Shown: one piece after another, positions 9,932 through 22,143 of the stretch
Layout: each line of letters opens with the position of its first letter
How positions within the stretch are numbered: the first letter of the stretch is position 1
NCBI GenBank assembly: GCA_020631735.1
Contig: CM036170.1
Span: forward strand, 72,431,737-72,495,736
Length of the DNA stretch: 64,000 bases
Direction: 5' to 3'
Source: Saccharum officinarum
Lineage: Eukaryota > Streptophyta > Magnoliopsida > Poales > Poaceae
Notes under the pieces: model-generated
Told to the model about the DNA's origin: nothing
The model's input: only the letters and a program-made list of their open reading frames with translations
Database searches by the model: none
Program-made: the position numbers and the translations under genes

Positions 9932-12250
9932 CATATCGTTGCCAAATCCACAGTCCCCCAACCGCACTTCACCAATTCAACATTGTCTAGTTGTAGATGT
10001 GCTATTGCTGCACCAGTGACCGCCCCAGGGTCCTCCACTGCCGTTGGTGACCGAAATAGTGTAATGGAAAAAGAATTGCTTTGAATCATTGCTATTTGAC
10101 TTGGACCTGTTCTAAAAAAGTCGAGGTATTTCTAATTGTTTGTTGACACAATCATTTTTGCACGATGAACCAGCCCACGATGCGTCATCCAGGAGCCACG
10201 ACAGGGACACATGGTAGGGCACCCATGCCAGCATGACTCCACCTTGTTGAGGCGGAGTAAGATCTAGGTCTAGCACCATAGGATTCACCTTCCCTGACCC
10301 TTCCAACACAAAGTCATCCATTGATGGAGGCCTTCATTATTGTGGCAACAACAACTACGCCAACAAGCTCATTATTTTAATACTTGAAGTTGAGTCCTAA
10401 GCTTGAGGGCCAACTCTATGTTTTTCTTCTTAGGTTTTGCGTAAGGTCAGCATCATAATGTATGAGATCAACCTCAGCCTGCTTACAACATGTTTGTTCC
10501 CTCACTCCTTATGCCCTTATTAGTTACTTTGTAACCTTATTTCCACACTCCTTTATGCCATTAGTTACTTCGTGTTTTTGTTGAGAGGAGAGGAAAACTT
10601 TATGTTCTTTGTAACTAGAAGATACCCCGCATTGCTGTTAGTGGGTTGTCAAGAATTTTGAATGAAATTAAGTGAAGACGATGTGGATAGTTTGCATTTA
10701 AACATTGGAAGTTAGTGGGATAATATGGATATTAGTGGGAGATAATATGGATAGTAGTGAGAAATAATGTGGATGACTTACATGTTGAGGTATAGACTTA
10801 TAGTAGGGATTAGCTTTATAAGATACTAGAAGATACCCGCGCGTTGCTGCAGGAATTGACAAAAATCCATTGAATGAGAAATAGTGAAATCATGATAATG
10901 GTATTATGAAAAAATACAATTGTTTCAAAAATGTACCAAACGACAACTGATAAGTCGATAATTAGAGTTGTATATAGAACACATAAACATTCTACCATTC
11001 TTTGTGCTAATTATTTAGATGTGACACTGTGTAATGTTGGACTTTTAGATCAGGTTTCGGCAATTTGACCAACAATATGAAACCACATAATCTCAATGAT
11101 TTTTTTGCCGAGCCTTGAGAAATACAATATAGGTATACATGATAGAGATGCTACAACAAACATGATATTCCATAGTTCAAAGATGAATTTGACATGAAAC
11201 CCGTCAACACTCCATTTCCTTGCCCTTCATGTATTGTCTTGATTGCATATCTTAAAAAACGGGAGACACTAAAGATGAAAGCGATTAGTAAATACGAACA
11301 CGATTGCATAAAAATACAAACGAATAGGATAGATAGAAATATAGAATAGTACATGCCTGCCATGATTGGAAGTGGAGCTCGTTGTGACTGGCTGGCTCGA
11401 CGGCATTCTCATCTCATCTGCTGCTTGCAGTAGTTGAGCAGGATCTCATTGGTGAGGATGCCTGAGTTGCTTCGTCGCCGATGCACACGGAGCAGGAGAG
11501 TGGATGCTTGGTGGTGCGGACATTGCTTCGTTGCCAATGCACATGGAGCTGGAGAACCGATGCTGGGTGGTGCGGACGTCGGGCGACAGACCTTGCTACC
11601 AAATGGCATACGCCGAGTGTGTTTTATAATGCAGGAGGAAAATCAAGCGTCGGAACCTAACGTGGAAGAGAGAGAACAAATGAAAGTGATCGAGCTTGTC
11701 GCTGCAGACCGCGTCGATCGCTTGCACTATTCCCTAGCTATGGGTCCCACCACTACACCAAGCTGTGAGAGAAAATCAGGATAGAAAAATAAGTTTGTGG
11801 GCCCTTTATAGATTTAAAACTATATTTGGAACAGGAGGAGAGTCTAGAGTGTTGTATGACTTGTCTCATATGCTAGTCTCTTGATGACTCAACTTGGCTT
11901 ATAGCCAAGCTTATTAAACCTGCTCTGATGGAGATTACTGTATTTGGGCCCATGATGACGTGGTAGCGTGAGAAGTCAGGAAAATCTTGTAGTGGGGATC
12001 TCCTATTTAGTTATAGAAGATAGAAGATATACAAATATAGATATAGATATAGACGGAGGAAAACAACACATGCAAGCGAAGTGCTCTGTTGCAAGAATGT
12101 CAGGTGAATTGCTTCCCTGCACAAACACAACAAAGAAAGGAATTACTTTGTTTTCTTGGGCATCTGATGCCGTCGTGATAAATTGATTATGTACAAAGTA
12201 TGTGTTTGTGGTACATTTATCTTGTTGTAATTGTATATAAAAAAACGGAT
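9932..12250. other. Intergenic DNA
   Basis: No gene could be supported. Short open frames near 10112-10321 (minus) and 11434-11784 (plus) lack any recognisable domain, introns or family resemblance. The interval also contains the duplicated motif described at 10605-10855. Confidence 0.4.
10605..10855. repeat. Two copies of an 'agatacccgcgcgttgctg'-type repeat motif
   Basis: The phrase actagaagataccccgcattgctg near 10613 recurs as actagaagatacccgcgcgttgctg near 10825. In both places sequence such as 'aattttgaatgaaatta' or 'aaaatccattgaatgagaa' follows. I recall this motif as a terminal or subterminal repeat of a dispersed grass transposon, possibly a Helitron. No family is assigned. Confidence 0.35.
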
Positions 12251-12259
12251 AATGGTCAA

Positions 12260-12624
12260 ATTATGTGGTGTTTCTCCACGCCGCGCGCAAAGCAAGCCCG
12301 GATCCGAGTTGGTGCTGGGTAGGCAGGCCCAGGTGGCCTGTTTTGCTGACGATGACAAGCCCGGCCCGGCAGCGAGACGCTCTCGTGGAATAGTCGCGGA
12401 CTCGTCGCAGGTTAGACGGCGTCACGGCGGCGTAGACGCGTCGCCGTCACGTCGCGTGGCGCAGCCGCGCAGAGAGGTGTGCCGGCCGCGCGACGCCCGA
12501 ACCGTTCGTGGTGTGCTAACCACGCGACACAAGTACGCAAGCACTCCTTGATTCTCCTCTCCTCCCTTCCGCATTCGTCTCCCCCCAGCCGGTCGGACTT
12601 CTCGCGCTCCAACAACTCGGCGAG
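12260..12624 (+). promoter_or_regulatory. Promoter and non-coding first exon of the 370-aa protein gene
   Basis: GC content rises sharply from about 12280, as usual around grass transcription starts. A C/T-rich 5'-UTR-like tract (12545-12600) is followed by a good donor, GCGAG|GTAACT, with the intron beginning at 12625. The next plausible acceptor is TTGTCAG|G at 14293-14294, one base before the start codon. That makes a roughly 1.67-kb leader intron. The exact transcription start is not determined. Confidence 0.5.
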
Positions 12625-13558
12625 GTAACTGCTCTCCACACGCCCTCCTTCTCTCCCTTTCCCGATCTTCTCCCGCCTCTTAGCTCCTGTCGTCGCTGTG
12701 GAGTAGACCATCCCCCTAACACCCACCCCTCACCCCGATGATTTTCCACGACGTTCCTCGCCATGGTTTCCATGATTGATTGATCCGTGGGGATCCAGAA
12801 GGCCTCAATTGATATGATCTGGGAGCGATTGGGTTAGAGCCATTAGCGTATTTGGCAAGCGGGCTCCGATTGTCTCGATTTCGCACGGGCAGATCTAGTT
12901 GATTTTTCGTACCGAATTCTTTGGGGGAATTGCTGGTTCGCGGGATGTTAAGCAATTCAGGGATCTGCTTGGCTCCGGGATGGGACTTGGGAGCATGTGG
13001 AATGGGGTTAGGTATGCGAATGCTTTTTTTCCCGATCGATGTTGGACAAGGGCACGCCTTGTTCCCCTTAACACGAGTGACCGGCTAAAGGTCATCTGTT
13101 GTGCGTGGTTGTCATGTTTAGCTTGGGGTTCGATCTCCTGATTTGTCAGGATAACATGCTGACACTGGGGGGAATGCTCATACACGACATCTCTTGCTGC
13201 AAAATTGATGAGGACCAACAGATTAGAAATAAGGCGCCAAAGAGAAGGATTAGGTAGGATATGTGAAGAATGATACAACAAATATATCAGTGTAATCTGT
13301 ATCAAACTCCTGCGTAGGAGTGAGTGCCTTTTGCACTGTCTCAAAAAAAAAAAGTGACCACCTCATGTATGAAACTTAAATAACTAATCAGTCAATGGTT
13401 ACACTTTTGGGGCTGATCATGCCTAAAGCATACATCAATTCTGTCATATTATATGGTAATTCTAGGTCCTTCACAAACTGTTTCTGACTTACCGCAGGAC
13501 CATGGTGCTGCTGTATTTGCTTGTAGATAATAGTAGCATACCTGTTTATGAAATTGCA

Positions 13559-13640
13559 TTGCAGTGTTTAAATCACACTGCAATAACATGTCTACCGAAT
13601 AGCGTTGCAATGTTTAAAATTACACTGCAATAGGATGTCT
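13559..13640. repeat. Short tandem duplication inside the leader intron
   Basis: Two copies, about 46 bp apart, of the unit ttgca(g/a)tgtttaaa...cactgcaata(a/g)catgtct lie at 13559-13593 and 13605-13640. They sit in the intron upstream of the coding region and do not affect the protein. Confidence 0.6.
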
Positions 13641-14295
13641 TTCTATCCTAACAGATTTCTTTATATATGCATAAAAAAGCTTATATGCTGTCTGTCCATC
13701 TAGATAATAACCTTCAGTTCCAGGAAATTATTAATGCCATATTGTGTAGATCTATGTGTATTCATCTAACATGCCACTGAATGAGTGTTCCTAGGACATT
13801 TCACTTTATATGGCCAGTACCACAAAATGTGGTTACAACCAGTTCTATCGTGATATTTCTCATGTTCTTGACAAAATTGTTGTATACTTCCTTTAAGATA
13901 CTACAAAATCACAGCTAATGATAAAACATGAGCGTTCTCTTTTTTCTCGAACATCACTGTATTTCCTTTTCTACTGTCTATAGAGTAAACTAATGTACGC
14001 TACTTGCATGCACACCTGCAAACCTTTATTAAATACTAATTATTTTTCCAGTCCTTCATATTTCATTTGTTTGTGTGTTGGGAAGTGGTTAGAGTTCTTT
14101 CAGTTATCAGGTGACAAAATGGTTATGTTTAATCATGCTGTTATTTTCCTGGCCCTCGGTTATGATTCTTTGAGGCATTCAACTACTTGTAGTTTCACTG
14201 ATGTATATATTAGTATTGATGTTCATCATCCGAGATCAAATACATCCTGCTAGGTCATTACTTGCTAATGTGCATCTGATTTTGCTGTTGTCAGG

Positions 14296-15717
14296 ATGGA
14301 AATGTTTTTCGGCAGCTTTCTCAGTGAATCAGCATCATCGCAGAGCCTTTTCAGCCACCCGGATGTTGAGAGATGCCCATTCCTGAGGAACATCAATGGA
14401 GCTACAACCTTTTCCTTCACTTCTGCTTTGCCAGTAGCTGTAAGATCTGCTTCCTATGACCTTTTGTTCTAGCAGCGATTAATGTCATCGGTTCATCTGT
14501 TCCTTGACAATACAATCTTTTGTGCAGGCCCGAGGAGGCAAGGGTCCAATTTTTGAGGATGGACCAGGTTTTGAGTCAGCATTCAAGCTTTTCCATGGCC
14601 GAGATGGAATAGTTCCCCTTTCAGAAAGATCATATGTATCTGATGAAAACCACAATGAGAGCATTGATGTCAAGACTGAACCTGCTCTGCCATTTAATCC
14701 ATTGGCTGCTAGAGCAGCCTCAATAAGTCTATCAGCATTTGGACCATTTGGTTTTGGCTTCTTCAACGGCAAGGGCAAAAGGCAGAACAAGAAGCCCAAC
14801 AATCTAGATCAGTCCCACCAGAAGCCCAAGACACCAGATCAGTCTTCGATGAAAGTGTGTTCCAACTTCCAGCGCTTTTTTTCTTCATTCTTTGTCTCAT
14901 TCCATTTGCATCTGATGATACTTTATGGCCATATTATTTGATTCTTTCCATCCTAATATCAACCCAAGTTTCAATGTGTAATGTTAATTATTTTACATTT
15001 CATCCAACTCAGAACATTGCTTGCTCTAATTTATGGGATCAGTGTTCTCATTCTCTTCCATTGGTCTTTTTTCAGCAAAAAGGAGTCAACCCACCATCAC
15101 ATGAGGCATTCAGCGATGAGTGGTTGGAAAATGGCCAGTGCCCACTTGCGCGGTCTTACCGGGCAATGAGTGGTGTTTTGCCCCTCGTCGCCAAGGCTTT
15201 ACAGCCACCAGGTGGTATGAAGCTGAAGTGCCCACCTGCTGTGGTTGCTGTCCGAGCTGCCCTTGCACGAACTGCGCTTGTGAAATCCCTGCGACCACAG
15301 CCCCTGCCCTCAAAGATGGTAGCCATTGCACTACTGGGGATGGCGGCAAACATCCCTCTTGGGGTGTGGCGGGAGCACACCAAGAAGTTCTCTCCTCAGT
15401 GGTTTGCAGCTGTCCATGCCGCTGTTCCGTTCATTGCAATGCTGAGGAAGTCTGTTGTGATGCCCAGGACTGCGATGGCATTCACCATAGCAGCCTCCAT
15501 TGTTGGCCAGACTATTGGGTCAAGGGCCGAGCGCATCCGTCTAAGGAATCAGGCTGCAAAGGGTACTGGTGATTCTGCAACAAATACTGCTATGTATCCA
15601 AACAAGAATGGGCATTGCAGCGACACTGAAGATAAGGCATGGGATCCTCTTGCGACGAAGATAACGGGCTCAGCTGCTAGGGGTTCTCCTGCACCAACCC
15701 CAAGTATGTGTTTCTGA
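14296..15717 (+). CDS. Uncharacterised plant protein, 370 aa, three coding exons
   Basis: Coding exons are 14296-14439, 14528-14854 and 15076-15717. Each is bounded by GT/AG and the lengths (144, 327 and 642 nt) are all phase 0. The start ATG sits one base after the acceptor at 14293-14294. The protein starts MEMFFGSFLSES, then HPDVERCPFLRNINGATTF, a Gly-rich RGGKGPIFEDGPGFESAF stretch, a basic/Gln linker (about 130-160) and PLARSYRAMSGVLPLVAKAL. A C-terminal half follows with moderately hydrophobic segments near residues 237-254, 265-278 and 290-304, separated by basic residues (KSVVMPR, SRAERIRLR). This could be a small membrane-associated protein, but the segments are weak. I recognise no named domain and give no function. 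The intact frame across three exons with clean splice sites argues that it is a real, conserved gene. The 3' UTR probably extends to about 16000. Confidence 0.85.
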
Positions 15718-18700
15718 TTGTATTATGGGTGTGATTCACGCAAATCTCTGAAGAGATTTTGCCTGAACCAGTTTATTTATCTATAGTGTCATGTAATTGC
15801 CTCGTGTGTCCCTGAAAACTGAGCTGCCCATGGAGCGATAAGTGGAATAAGAGGTGCTACCATAATAGTATGGTAGCACTGTTTGCTGTGTTGCTATGGT
15901 CGAGGTTGATGTATGCATCTGTTATTTGATGCTGCTGCATTGCTATTTAAAAACCATACCTTGTCTGATTAAAGAAAAAGTCTGCATTGTGTTAAACTTT
16001 GAATGAACTGTCATGTGAGCGTTCAGGGAGCTTTGTTGTCTGCATGTATTGCGTATATGGTTTGGTTATGTGAATTAAAATTCTATGCTGATTCCTGGGA
16101 ACTGACATGATACATGGTGTGTTAACTCCCTTGGTTAATGTGTGGTGGCATTTCTCGCTTCTGTAAATCAGCTGAAGCTATCACATATTTTTGAAAAATG
16201 GAAGTTTCCCCCCATCAACTAAGTCTTATATCATTTGATCAGTTAAAACTTGAAGCTGTCTGTTAGCATGTAATGTTTGGAGTTACGAAATGAGGCGCAC
16301 GTCTCGACCCTGAAATAATATAGTTCTGCTGCATTCTGTGAGAATGCTGTCTCTTTTTATGTCTATATTTAGTTTAGGGCATTATATGTAGGCAGTGAAA
16401 TGCAATTCCTGATCATATGTCAAACACTCAAATTTGAGAAAGCAACATGCAAAGGCAGCACTGTAATTCTGCTGCCCCTCTGAATTTCCTTCCATTATCA
16501 GGGACTTTTTCTGTCTGTTACGTGCAATTAGGTCCGCGCTGAATCTTTCATGTGTTCATTGTAACAGGTGGATTACGATTTAGTATTTGCTTAGCAAGGG
16601 TATGCCTTGGAAACATGGGTGGTTGTGTCTGAACTCTGACGTACAACGTCTGAACTGTAAAAGGCACAATCCAACTTCAATCACCCCATTGCTCAGGAAC
16701 AATCCGAATGTTTCCTAAGGAGAACTAGCTGTCTAACATCCATCCGAGCTCAGTCACTCTCCAATGTAGATATGACCTACCTTTGTCTCTGCAATGACGC
16801 AGATGGCAACTTAATCGTGGCACCAAAACATGCGTCGCAGAAATTCCAAACGCGTTATCAGCACAAATCTAGCCGCACAGACCGCAGAAAATGTGGCGCT
16901 GCCGCGCTGGTGTGGTAGTGGTAGCTGGACCACCCACGTGTGAAACGGACCCGGACCTCCGGTCAAACAGATTTTCCTCCAAATTTGTGCTCCTTCCCGA
17001 GTTCTCGTTCCCGTCAGCCGGCCGCACAAGAAGTGGATGGATACGGCCGTCTTTCCTCCCCGAGTCCTGCACATTTCTGCTCCCTTCCCCAACATGGCAA
17101 ATGGAAACATGGTTACTTTTTGTATACGTGGCCTGCTACTCTCCGGTCATGGTCATGGGTCTTTCTTTTTTTTTTTGCATCCAAGCTTCCAAGGACTAGA
17201 CTTGCAGTGGATGGATCCTGGCGAGTGGCGACGTCGCCAAAGCACATTCAGGCCAAGTCGTAGTAGTGGGGTGGAACTGAAGGCAGGGATTAGGTCCACG
17301 TCTCAAAGAGGCCCGACACGTGAACTGCCTCGTGGGCCTCCAGATAGACGGCCCCATCACTAACGCGTCTTCTTTCGGCCTGATCCTGCGTTTACCTGAA
17401 TGATCCGAATTAAAAAAAAGTCTGAATAATCGCAAACTAGATGTTCAACATGTGTAATCCTCTCATGGAAAGGCGGCGTTCAAAGACGGCATAAAGCCAT
17501 GGACAATACAAAATGACGAGATCCGCGCTCTTCTTCCTACCCGTGCTTTTGAATTCCTAGCCCAGAGATATGAATTCCATTCCGCCCGTGTAGAACGCTG
17601 AACCCACCGACGATCACACTCACACGTTTGGGCGCTGTCAAAATCAACACATGGGATGAGAACCATTAATTCGCAGAGAGAGAGAGAGAGGCATGAGAAG
17701 CCCGGTGAAATTTCTACTTTTGACGATTTCCCACCCCTATCCTCTGCCTTTCGGAGCACGTAACAGATAATATAAAGAAGAATCATTGAAAAGTTAGAAG
17801 TCAAATCCGCTCACATGTCGTAGTGTTAGGCTCTTGCTTTTCCTCCTCCATTATTCCCTAGCTGTAACTGTAACCACCTGCTGCTTCTCGATGTGACGGT
17901 AACACTTGGCTACTTGCTCCAGTAACCCCTCCCCCCAATCGCAACAAAACAGCCAACCACTCCATGATGAGCAGCTATAGTACTTGCCAAATACTGTATG
18001 TCACTACCAGTACCACCAGCCGATCACGTCAGGCCCGTCCGGATGTACCCTCGCATCGCATCGGCATGCCGCATGACGACATGCACATCCACATCAGATC
18101 TACTGTATAGATGAAAGCCCAAGTTGACTCGTACCAGTGTCATCTACCTCTAGCTGATCTGCTATCTTCCAGAATCCAGATCCTTGAATTCTGACCAAGA
18201 AAAGCTCTTGGAGGAGCCAGAGAGAAGACTCCACGAACTCGCTTCGCGGACACGCGATAACCCAGCGAAACGTCAGCCACGAAGCTAGAATTCCGCGCCG
18301 GTTTTTTACAAAATCTGCCTGTCGGCTGCCGCACCCGCACGCACAGGCCAAGTGACGGCGGCTCGTCGTCGGCGCCTGTTGCTTGGCCTCGCCTGCTTCG
18401 CGCATCCGTGCGTCACAGCTTACGTACGTTACGTCCGCCGCCGCGGCGCGTGCCCGTGTGGACTCGCGGGTGGCAGCGGCCGACGTGGTCCGCTCGCCCG
18501 CCGCGCACGAAACTACTGTAAAACCAAACCATGCGGATGCGGTGTTCTGGACTGGTAAACGCCGATCGATGGATTAGGTCGCCTCGCGGTTCGTTCGGCC
18601 GTCCTGGCCGGGCTCCATGCTCCTAGCACCGTACCGTCTCTCCTGCCGTGAAGAAACTGTCGCCGCACTTTCGATTCGTCAAGATATGCACGTACACTCA

Positions 18701-19350
18701 CGGAATGAAATCATGAATAGTCAAGAATGGATATGCATGTGTGCAAGGCTGCAAGCGACGTACGCGTATGTACGTACACAGTGACACAAGTTGGTCGATG
18801 GTGAACAAGTACTCTAACTAACCGATCATCCATACGCGAATGCCGACTGATATGTGCCTTCTTCACGAAACTGCCAGGGTAAGGTGACGTCACATGCATG
18901 ATACGTTACGTACAGTAGATCATCACCCTGCACTTAGCTGGAAGCGGCCGGTGGAAAGTGCGTAGATAAAAGGGACTGCGGGTGGGTCCAGAGTCAGCCG
19001 GTCGCGTAGGGTCGATCGAGTTCCTGCGACGCCGCCATGGCCAGGAATCCAGGATAATCGAGGCATGCCATCTAAACCGAAAATTAGCTTCTGGACGCGT
19101 GGCAAAGCACGCAACACCTAATTGACCATGTGTTCCGATCCGAGGGGCGCGCCACGGGTGACGACGACCAAGTGTGATAACGTACGAGTGCGACCGCGTC
19201 ACGTTTCTTCGTGTCCAAGCCTCATCACGTCCAAGCGGCCGCTGGCCTGGCCAAGTTCGCACAAGCCCTGACGTGAACGCCTCTATCATCACAGATACCC
19301 CTGCCCAGTCATCACACACACACAAACTCTCACAAGCAAGCGCGCTCGGC
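15718..19350. other. 3' UTR and intergenic DNA, then ZAT promoter region
   Basis: About 15718-16000 is the likely 3' UTR of the preceding gene. The rest (to about 19350) holds no supported gene. A short (GA)n run is at 17675-17691. From 18300 to 19350 the sequence is GC-rich with many acgt cores (for example gtacgtacg and cgtacgtgcg), consistent with promoter-proximal DNA of the zinc-finger gene downstream. Confidence 0.4.
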
Positions 19351-19354
19351 CCGG

Positions 19355-19364
19355 TTTATATATG
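19355..19364 (+). promoter_or_regulatory. TATA box of the ZAT-type gene
   Basis: tttatatatg lies 105 bp upstream of the start codon at 19469. This spacing allows a leader of about 75 nt. It is the only strong TATA match close to the ORF. Confidence 0.6.
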
Positions 19365-19468
19365 AACACGTACGTGCGCGTAAGTGTGGAATTTTAGTTG
19401 GCTGCTTTGTGCTTATACAATAATATAAAGGAGGAGAATTGAACCGGCAAACGTCGGTTGATCTCTCG

Positions 19469-20035
19469 ATGGTCATGACGCTTACCAGACACGAAGCGGA
19501 GGAGAGCAAGGAGATGGAGGGCCTCCGGGCGCACGCCGAGGCGCTGCTCACGCTGTCGTCGCCCGCGGGCAGCGGCGGCACCGGCACGCCGCCACCGTCC
19601 TCGGCCGCGGCCCGCAGGGCCATGGCGGCCGAGGGCGTGTTCGAGTGCAAGACGTGCAGCAAGCGCTTCCCGTCGTTCCAGGCTCTCGGCGGGCACCGCA
19701 CCAGCCACACGCGGCTGCAGGTGCGGATGCTCAGCGACCCGGCGGCGGCAGCGGCCGCGGCCGAGAGGGACAGGGCGCGGGTGCACGAGTGCGCCGTCTG
19801 CGGCCTCGAGTTCTCCATGGGCCAGGCGCTCGGCGGCCACATGCGCCGCCACAGAGGCGAGGCGCCGCCTGCCGCGCACGACGACGACCCCGCGCAGGCG
19901 CAGCCGGACCGGGACATGCCGGACCTCAACTTGCCGCCGTTGGACGACGATAGCGGCAGCGGCGATGGCCAAGGTCCACAGCAGCCGGATGATGATCGCG
20001 GCTCCGAGCCTCAGCTGCTCAACCTGCTTGTATAG
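19469..20035 (+). CDS. ZAT-type two-finger C2H2 zinc-finger repressor, intronless
   Basis: A 188-residue protein if translation starts at ATG 19469; an alternative in-frame ATG lies at 19475. An N-terminal Leu-rich segment (EGLRAHAEALLTL, about 18-30) resembles the L-box. Finger 1 is at 58-80 (CKTC...QALGGHRTSH) and finger 2 at 106-128 (CAVC...QALGGHMRRH). Both carry the plant-specific QALGGH helix. A DLNLPP EAR repression motif is at 152-157. This is the layout of the C1-2i subfamily (ZAT and STZ proteins), intronless nuclear repressors that are usually induced by stress; that role is family knowledge, not shown here. Poly-Ala between the fingers and an acidic Asp-rich region around the EAR motif are visible. 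A TATA box lies 105 bp upstream. Confidence 0.93.
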   Translation: MVMTLTRHEAEESKEMEGLRAHAEALLTLSSPAGSGGTGTPPPSSAAARRAMAAEGVFECKTCSKRFPSFQALGGHRTSHTRLQVRMLSDPAAAAAAAERDRARVHECAVCGLEFSMGQALGGHMRRHRGEAPPAAHDDDPAQAQPDRDMPDLNLPPLDDDSGSGDGQGPQQPDDDRGSEPQLLNLLV

Positions 20036-20590
20036 CGTAGCTGCACAAACGGATACGTGTGTGGTGATTCGGAGTTGTAAATGAATGGTGACATAAATTT
20101 TTTGGAACTACTAGAACATGAAATGGAATTCTTCGATGACTAACTTAGTTTCATAGGTTGTTCCTTGATTTAGTTGTTGTTTTTTTCTCTCCTTTGTAAA
20201 GATATTGGTCGGTTCAATTCATTTGTTTGTAAGTAAAATTGTGAATATAGTATTATCTAACTGCTTGTTGTGTCAATCACTCAATTGGTGGTTGAGTGGA
20301 AAAAATTTAGAAGATCCAATTTATCAAAAAAGGGGTAATAACCGTCACTTCCTTTCATCTAAAAAAAATAACCGTCACTTCCAACTAGTTGCTCGTGGGA
20401 ACTATAGTAACACAAGAATTCCAATTCGTGGATGTGAACCAAGCTCTCAAATCTCATCTCGTCCATTATTATAAATAATTGTTCGTATAAACAGAGGGGG
20501 GTCAATAATTATCTTTGATCGAATCACAAACTAATGACGCCCTTCTAGTAAGTTATATCAGTAATGATTTGCTTGCACAAGTCTTTACGG
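20036..20590. other. 3' flank of the ZAT gene and unassigned DNA
   Basis: The sequence is AT-rich. The phrase taaccgtcacttcc appears twice within about 40 bp (20337-20382). No gene is seen. Confidence 0.35.
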
Positions 20591-21058
20591 GAGAAAAGGT
20601 GATGGGTGTGATTTTATAGATGGAACATGACAAAGCACTTCAATCCTGATGATTTGCTGAATGTCATCGGTTTTTTTTAAGTAATAAAAGATGATCTTAT
20701 AGCGTTGTTTAAACATTTACCTCTTTTCAGTTTCAACTTTGGCTTTATAGCTTTGTTACCAAAAGAAAAGGAACCTACACACATATAAAAACGATTCCAC
20801 CCAATTCATCTTATGAATTCTAGCTTCATTTTCTGCCAACCACGTATAAGTTGTAAAAGGGTGTAGCTCGTAAAATTGTAAAGCTACACAAGTTCTGTTC
20901 ATATATTAAGGTAGATACATTACAGAAAGAGTTGGCATTCTCCACAAAACCTTACATGAATTGTATAGGGAGCAACTGAATGGTGTTACTCTCAAATTAG
21001 ATTTTGAGAAAGCATACAACAAATTAAGTGAAATGGTCTTCTGTGCAACAATATTTAT
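20590..21058 (+). mobile_element. Decayed LINE reverse-transcriptase fragment, cut by the gap
   Basis: Three-frame reading on the plus strand gives recognisable but eroded L1 RT blocks in the right order. A degraded GPDGF-like block is near 20645. VIKDDLIALFK and FGFIALLPK lie at about 20683-20770, then VGILHKTLHELYREQLNGV and LKLDFEKAYNK at about 20928-21030. Sequence then runs into the N gap. It differs in sequence from LINE-A and LINE-B. Stops and shifts throughout mark it as an old remnant. Confidence 0.7.
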
Positions 21059-21158
21059 NNNNNNNNNNNNNNNNNNNNNNNNNNNNNNNNNNNNNNNNNN
21101 NNNNNNNNNNNNNNNNNNNNNNNNNNNNNNNNNNNNNNNNNNNNNNNNNNNNNNNNNN
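21059..21158. other. Assembly gap (100 N)
   Basis: Exactly 100 unknown bases, the conventional size for a gap of unknown length. It separates a LINE RT fragment from an LTR fragment, so repeats probably caused the break. Confidence 0.99.
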
Positions 21159-22014
21159 TTGCACGGTGAGTGTTAGAAATACCCCTCCAGCTGGATAGAA
21201 TTCGATTTCGAATCACCGTCGCTCCCGGTTAGTGAGCACTTGACTTGAGCAGCGGCAACGTAGATTCCATTAAATTGAACGGATGATTAATTGGATCACG
21301 ATGGAAAGGTTGCCTCAATTTATACCTGCTATGGTTAATATTGTTTGCTCCTAATAAAGTGAGTGCTCTAGTACAGGTTCTAATATAGATGATAGGTTAA
21401 TGATAATTAACTTGATGCTTAAGCATTAATGATTACTTATCCATATTAAGCTTTTATGCAAATGTTGTCAAGCTAGCCCCACTTCATATCAGCCTTGTAT
21501 GATCCTTGGTGTCACTTTATTTTCTGGTTTTTGATGGGTAAGTCTAGCTGAGTACCTTCTTGTACTCAGGGTTTTTATCCCCACTTGTTGCAGGTTGTGA
21601 AGTATCATGCTACTGCAAGAGTTGGTTGGCTCCTGCTTGTGGCAGAGTGTGATCATGTGCATGATCCTTCTTATTTACCTTATCTCTAATGCTTTTGTTG
21701 GAAGTCGACCTTGTACTGGCATGTATTTGAAATAAGGTGTTGTTAGTTTCAAATTACTTTGCTTCCGCTACTTTTGAACTTAAGTGTAATAACTATGTTG
21801 AACTCCGATGTATATTGAATTACTTGTGAAATGGTTGTAACATGTGACTTGTTATGTTGAATCACTACGATCTTGGCTGGTATGTTGGTTGGTTTGAAAT
21901 CCCTCGTGATTTCATTGGACTACCAGAGTTATATGGGCTCAAGTGCGAGAATTTGATCACTTCGGTGATTGTTTTTGTACTTGTGCTCTTATAATTTGGA
22001 CGGTTCTATTACAC
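21159..22014 (+). mobile_element. 3' part of a gypsy-type LTR, plus orientation
   Basis: This non-coding stretch carries the hallmark 'gagtaccttcttgtactcag' palindromic block (near 21551) and a pyrimidine/Gly-poor tail typical of large grass gypsy LTRs. It appears to end at ...ggacggttctattaca (about 22014), a plausible LTR terminus in CA. Its start is hidden in or beyond the gap. It abuts the truncated protease region of the minus-strand element, so an insertion or rearrangement joined the two. Confidence 0.45.
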
Positions 22015-22143
22015 ATAGGATAGAGGTGGACCTTTCAATCTAGGGTTCACATCTAATGACTTGGCCTGATGGGTGGGTCACTTGGACATATCTAGGGGAA
22101 CATGATATGATGCCTCGGTGAATGGTTAACCAATCCATGATAT

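Noticed and set aside
13170..13356. A-run after 'gcactgtctc' considered as the tail of a truncated LINE or processed insertion
   Set aside because: No flanking target-site duplication could be found around it, so the A-run alone is insufficient.
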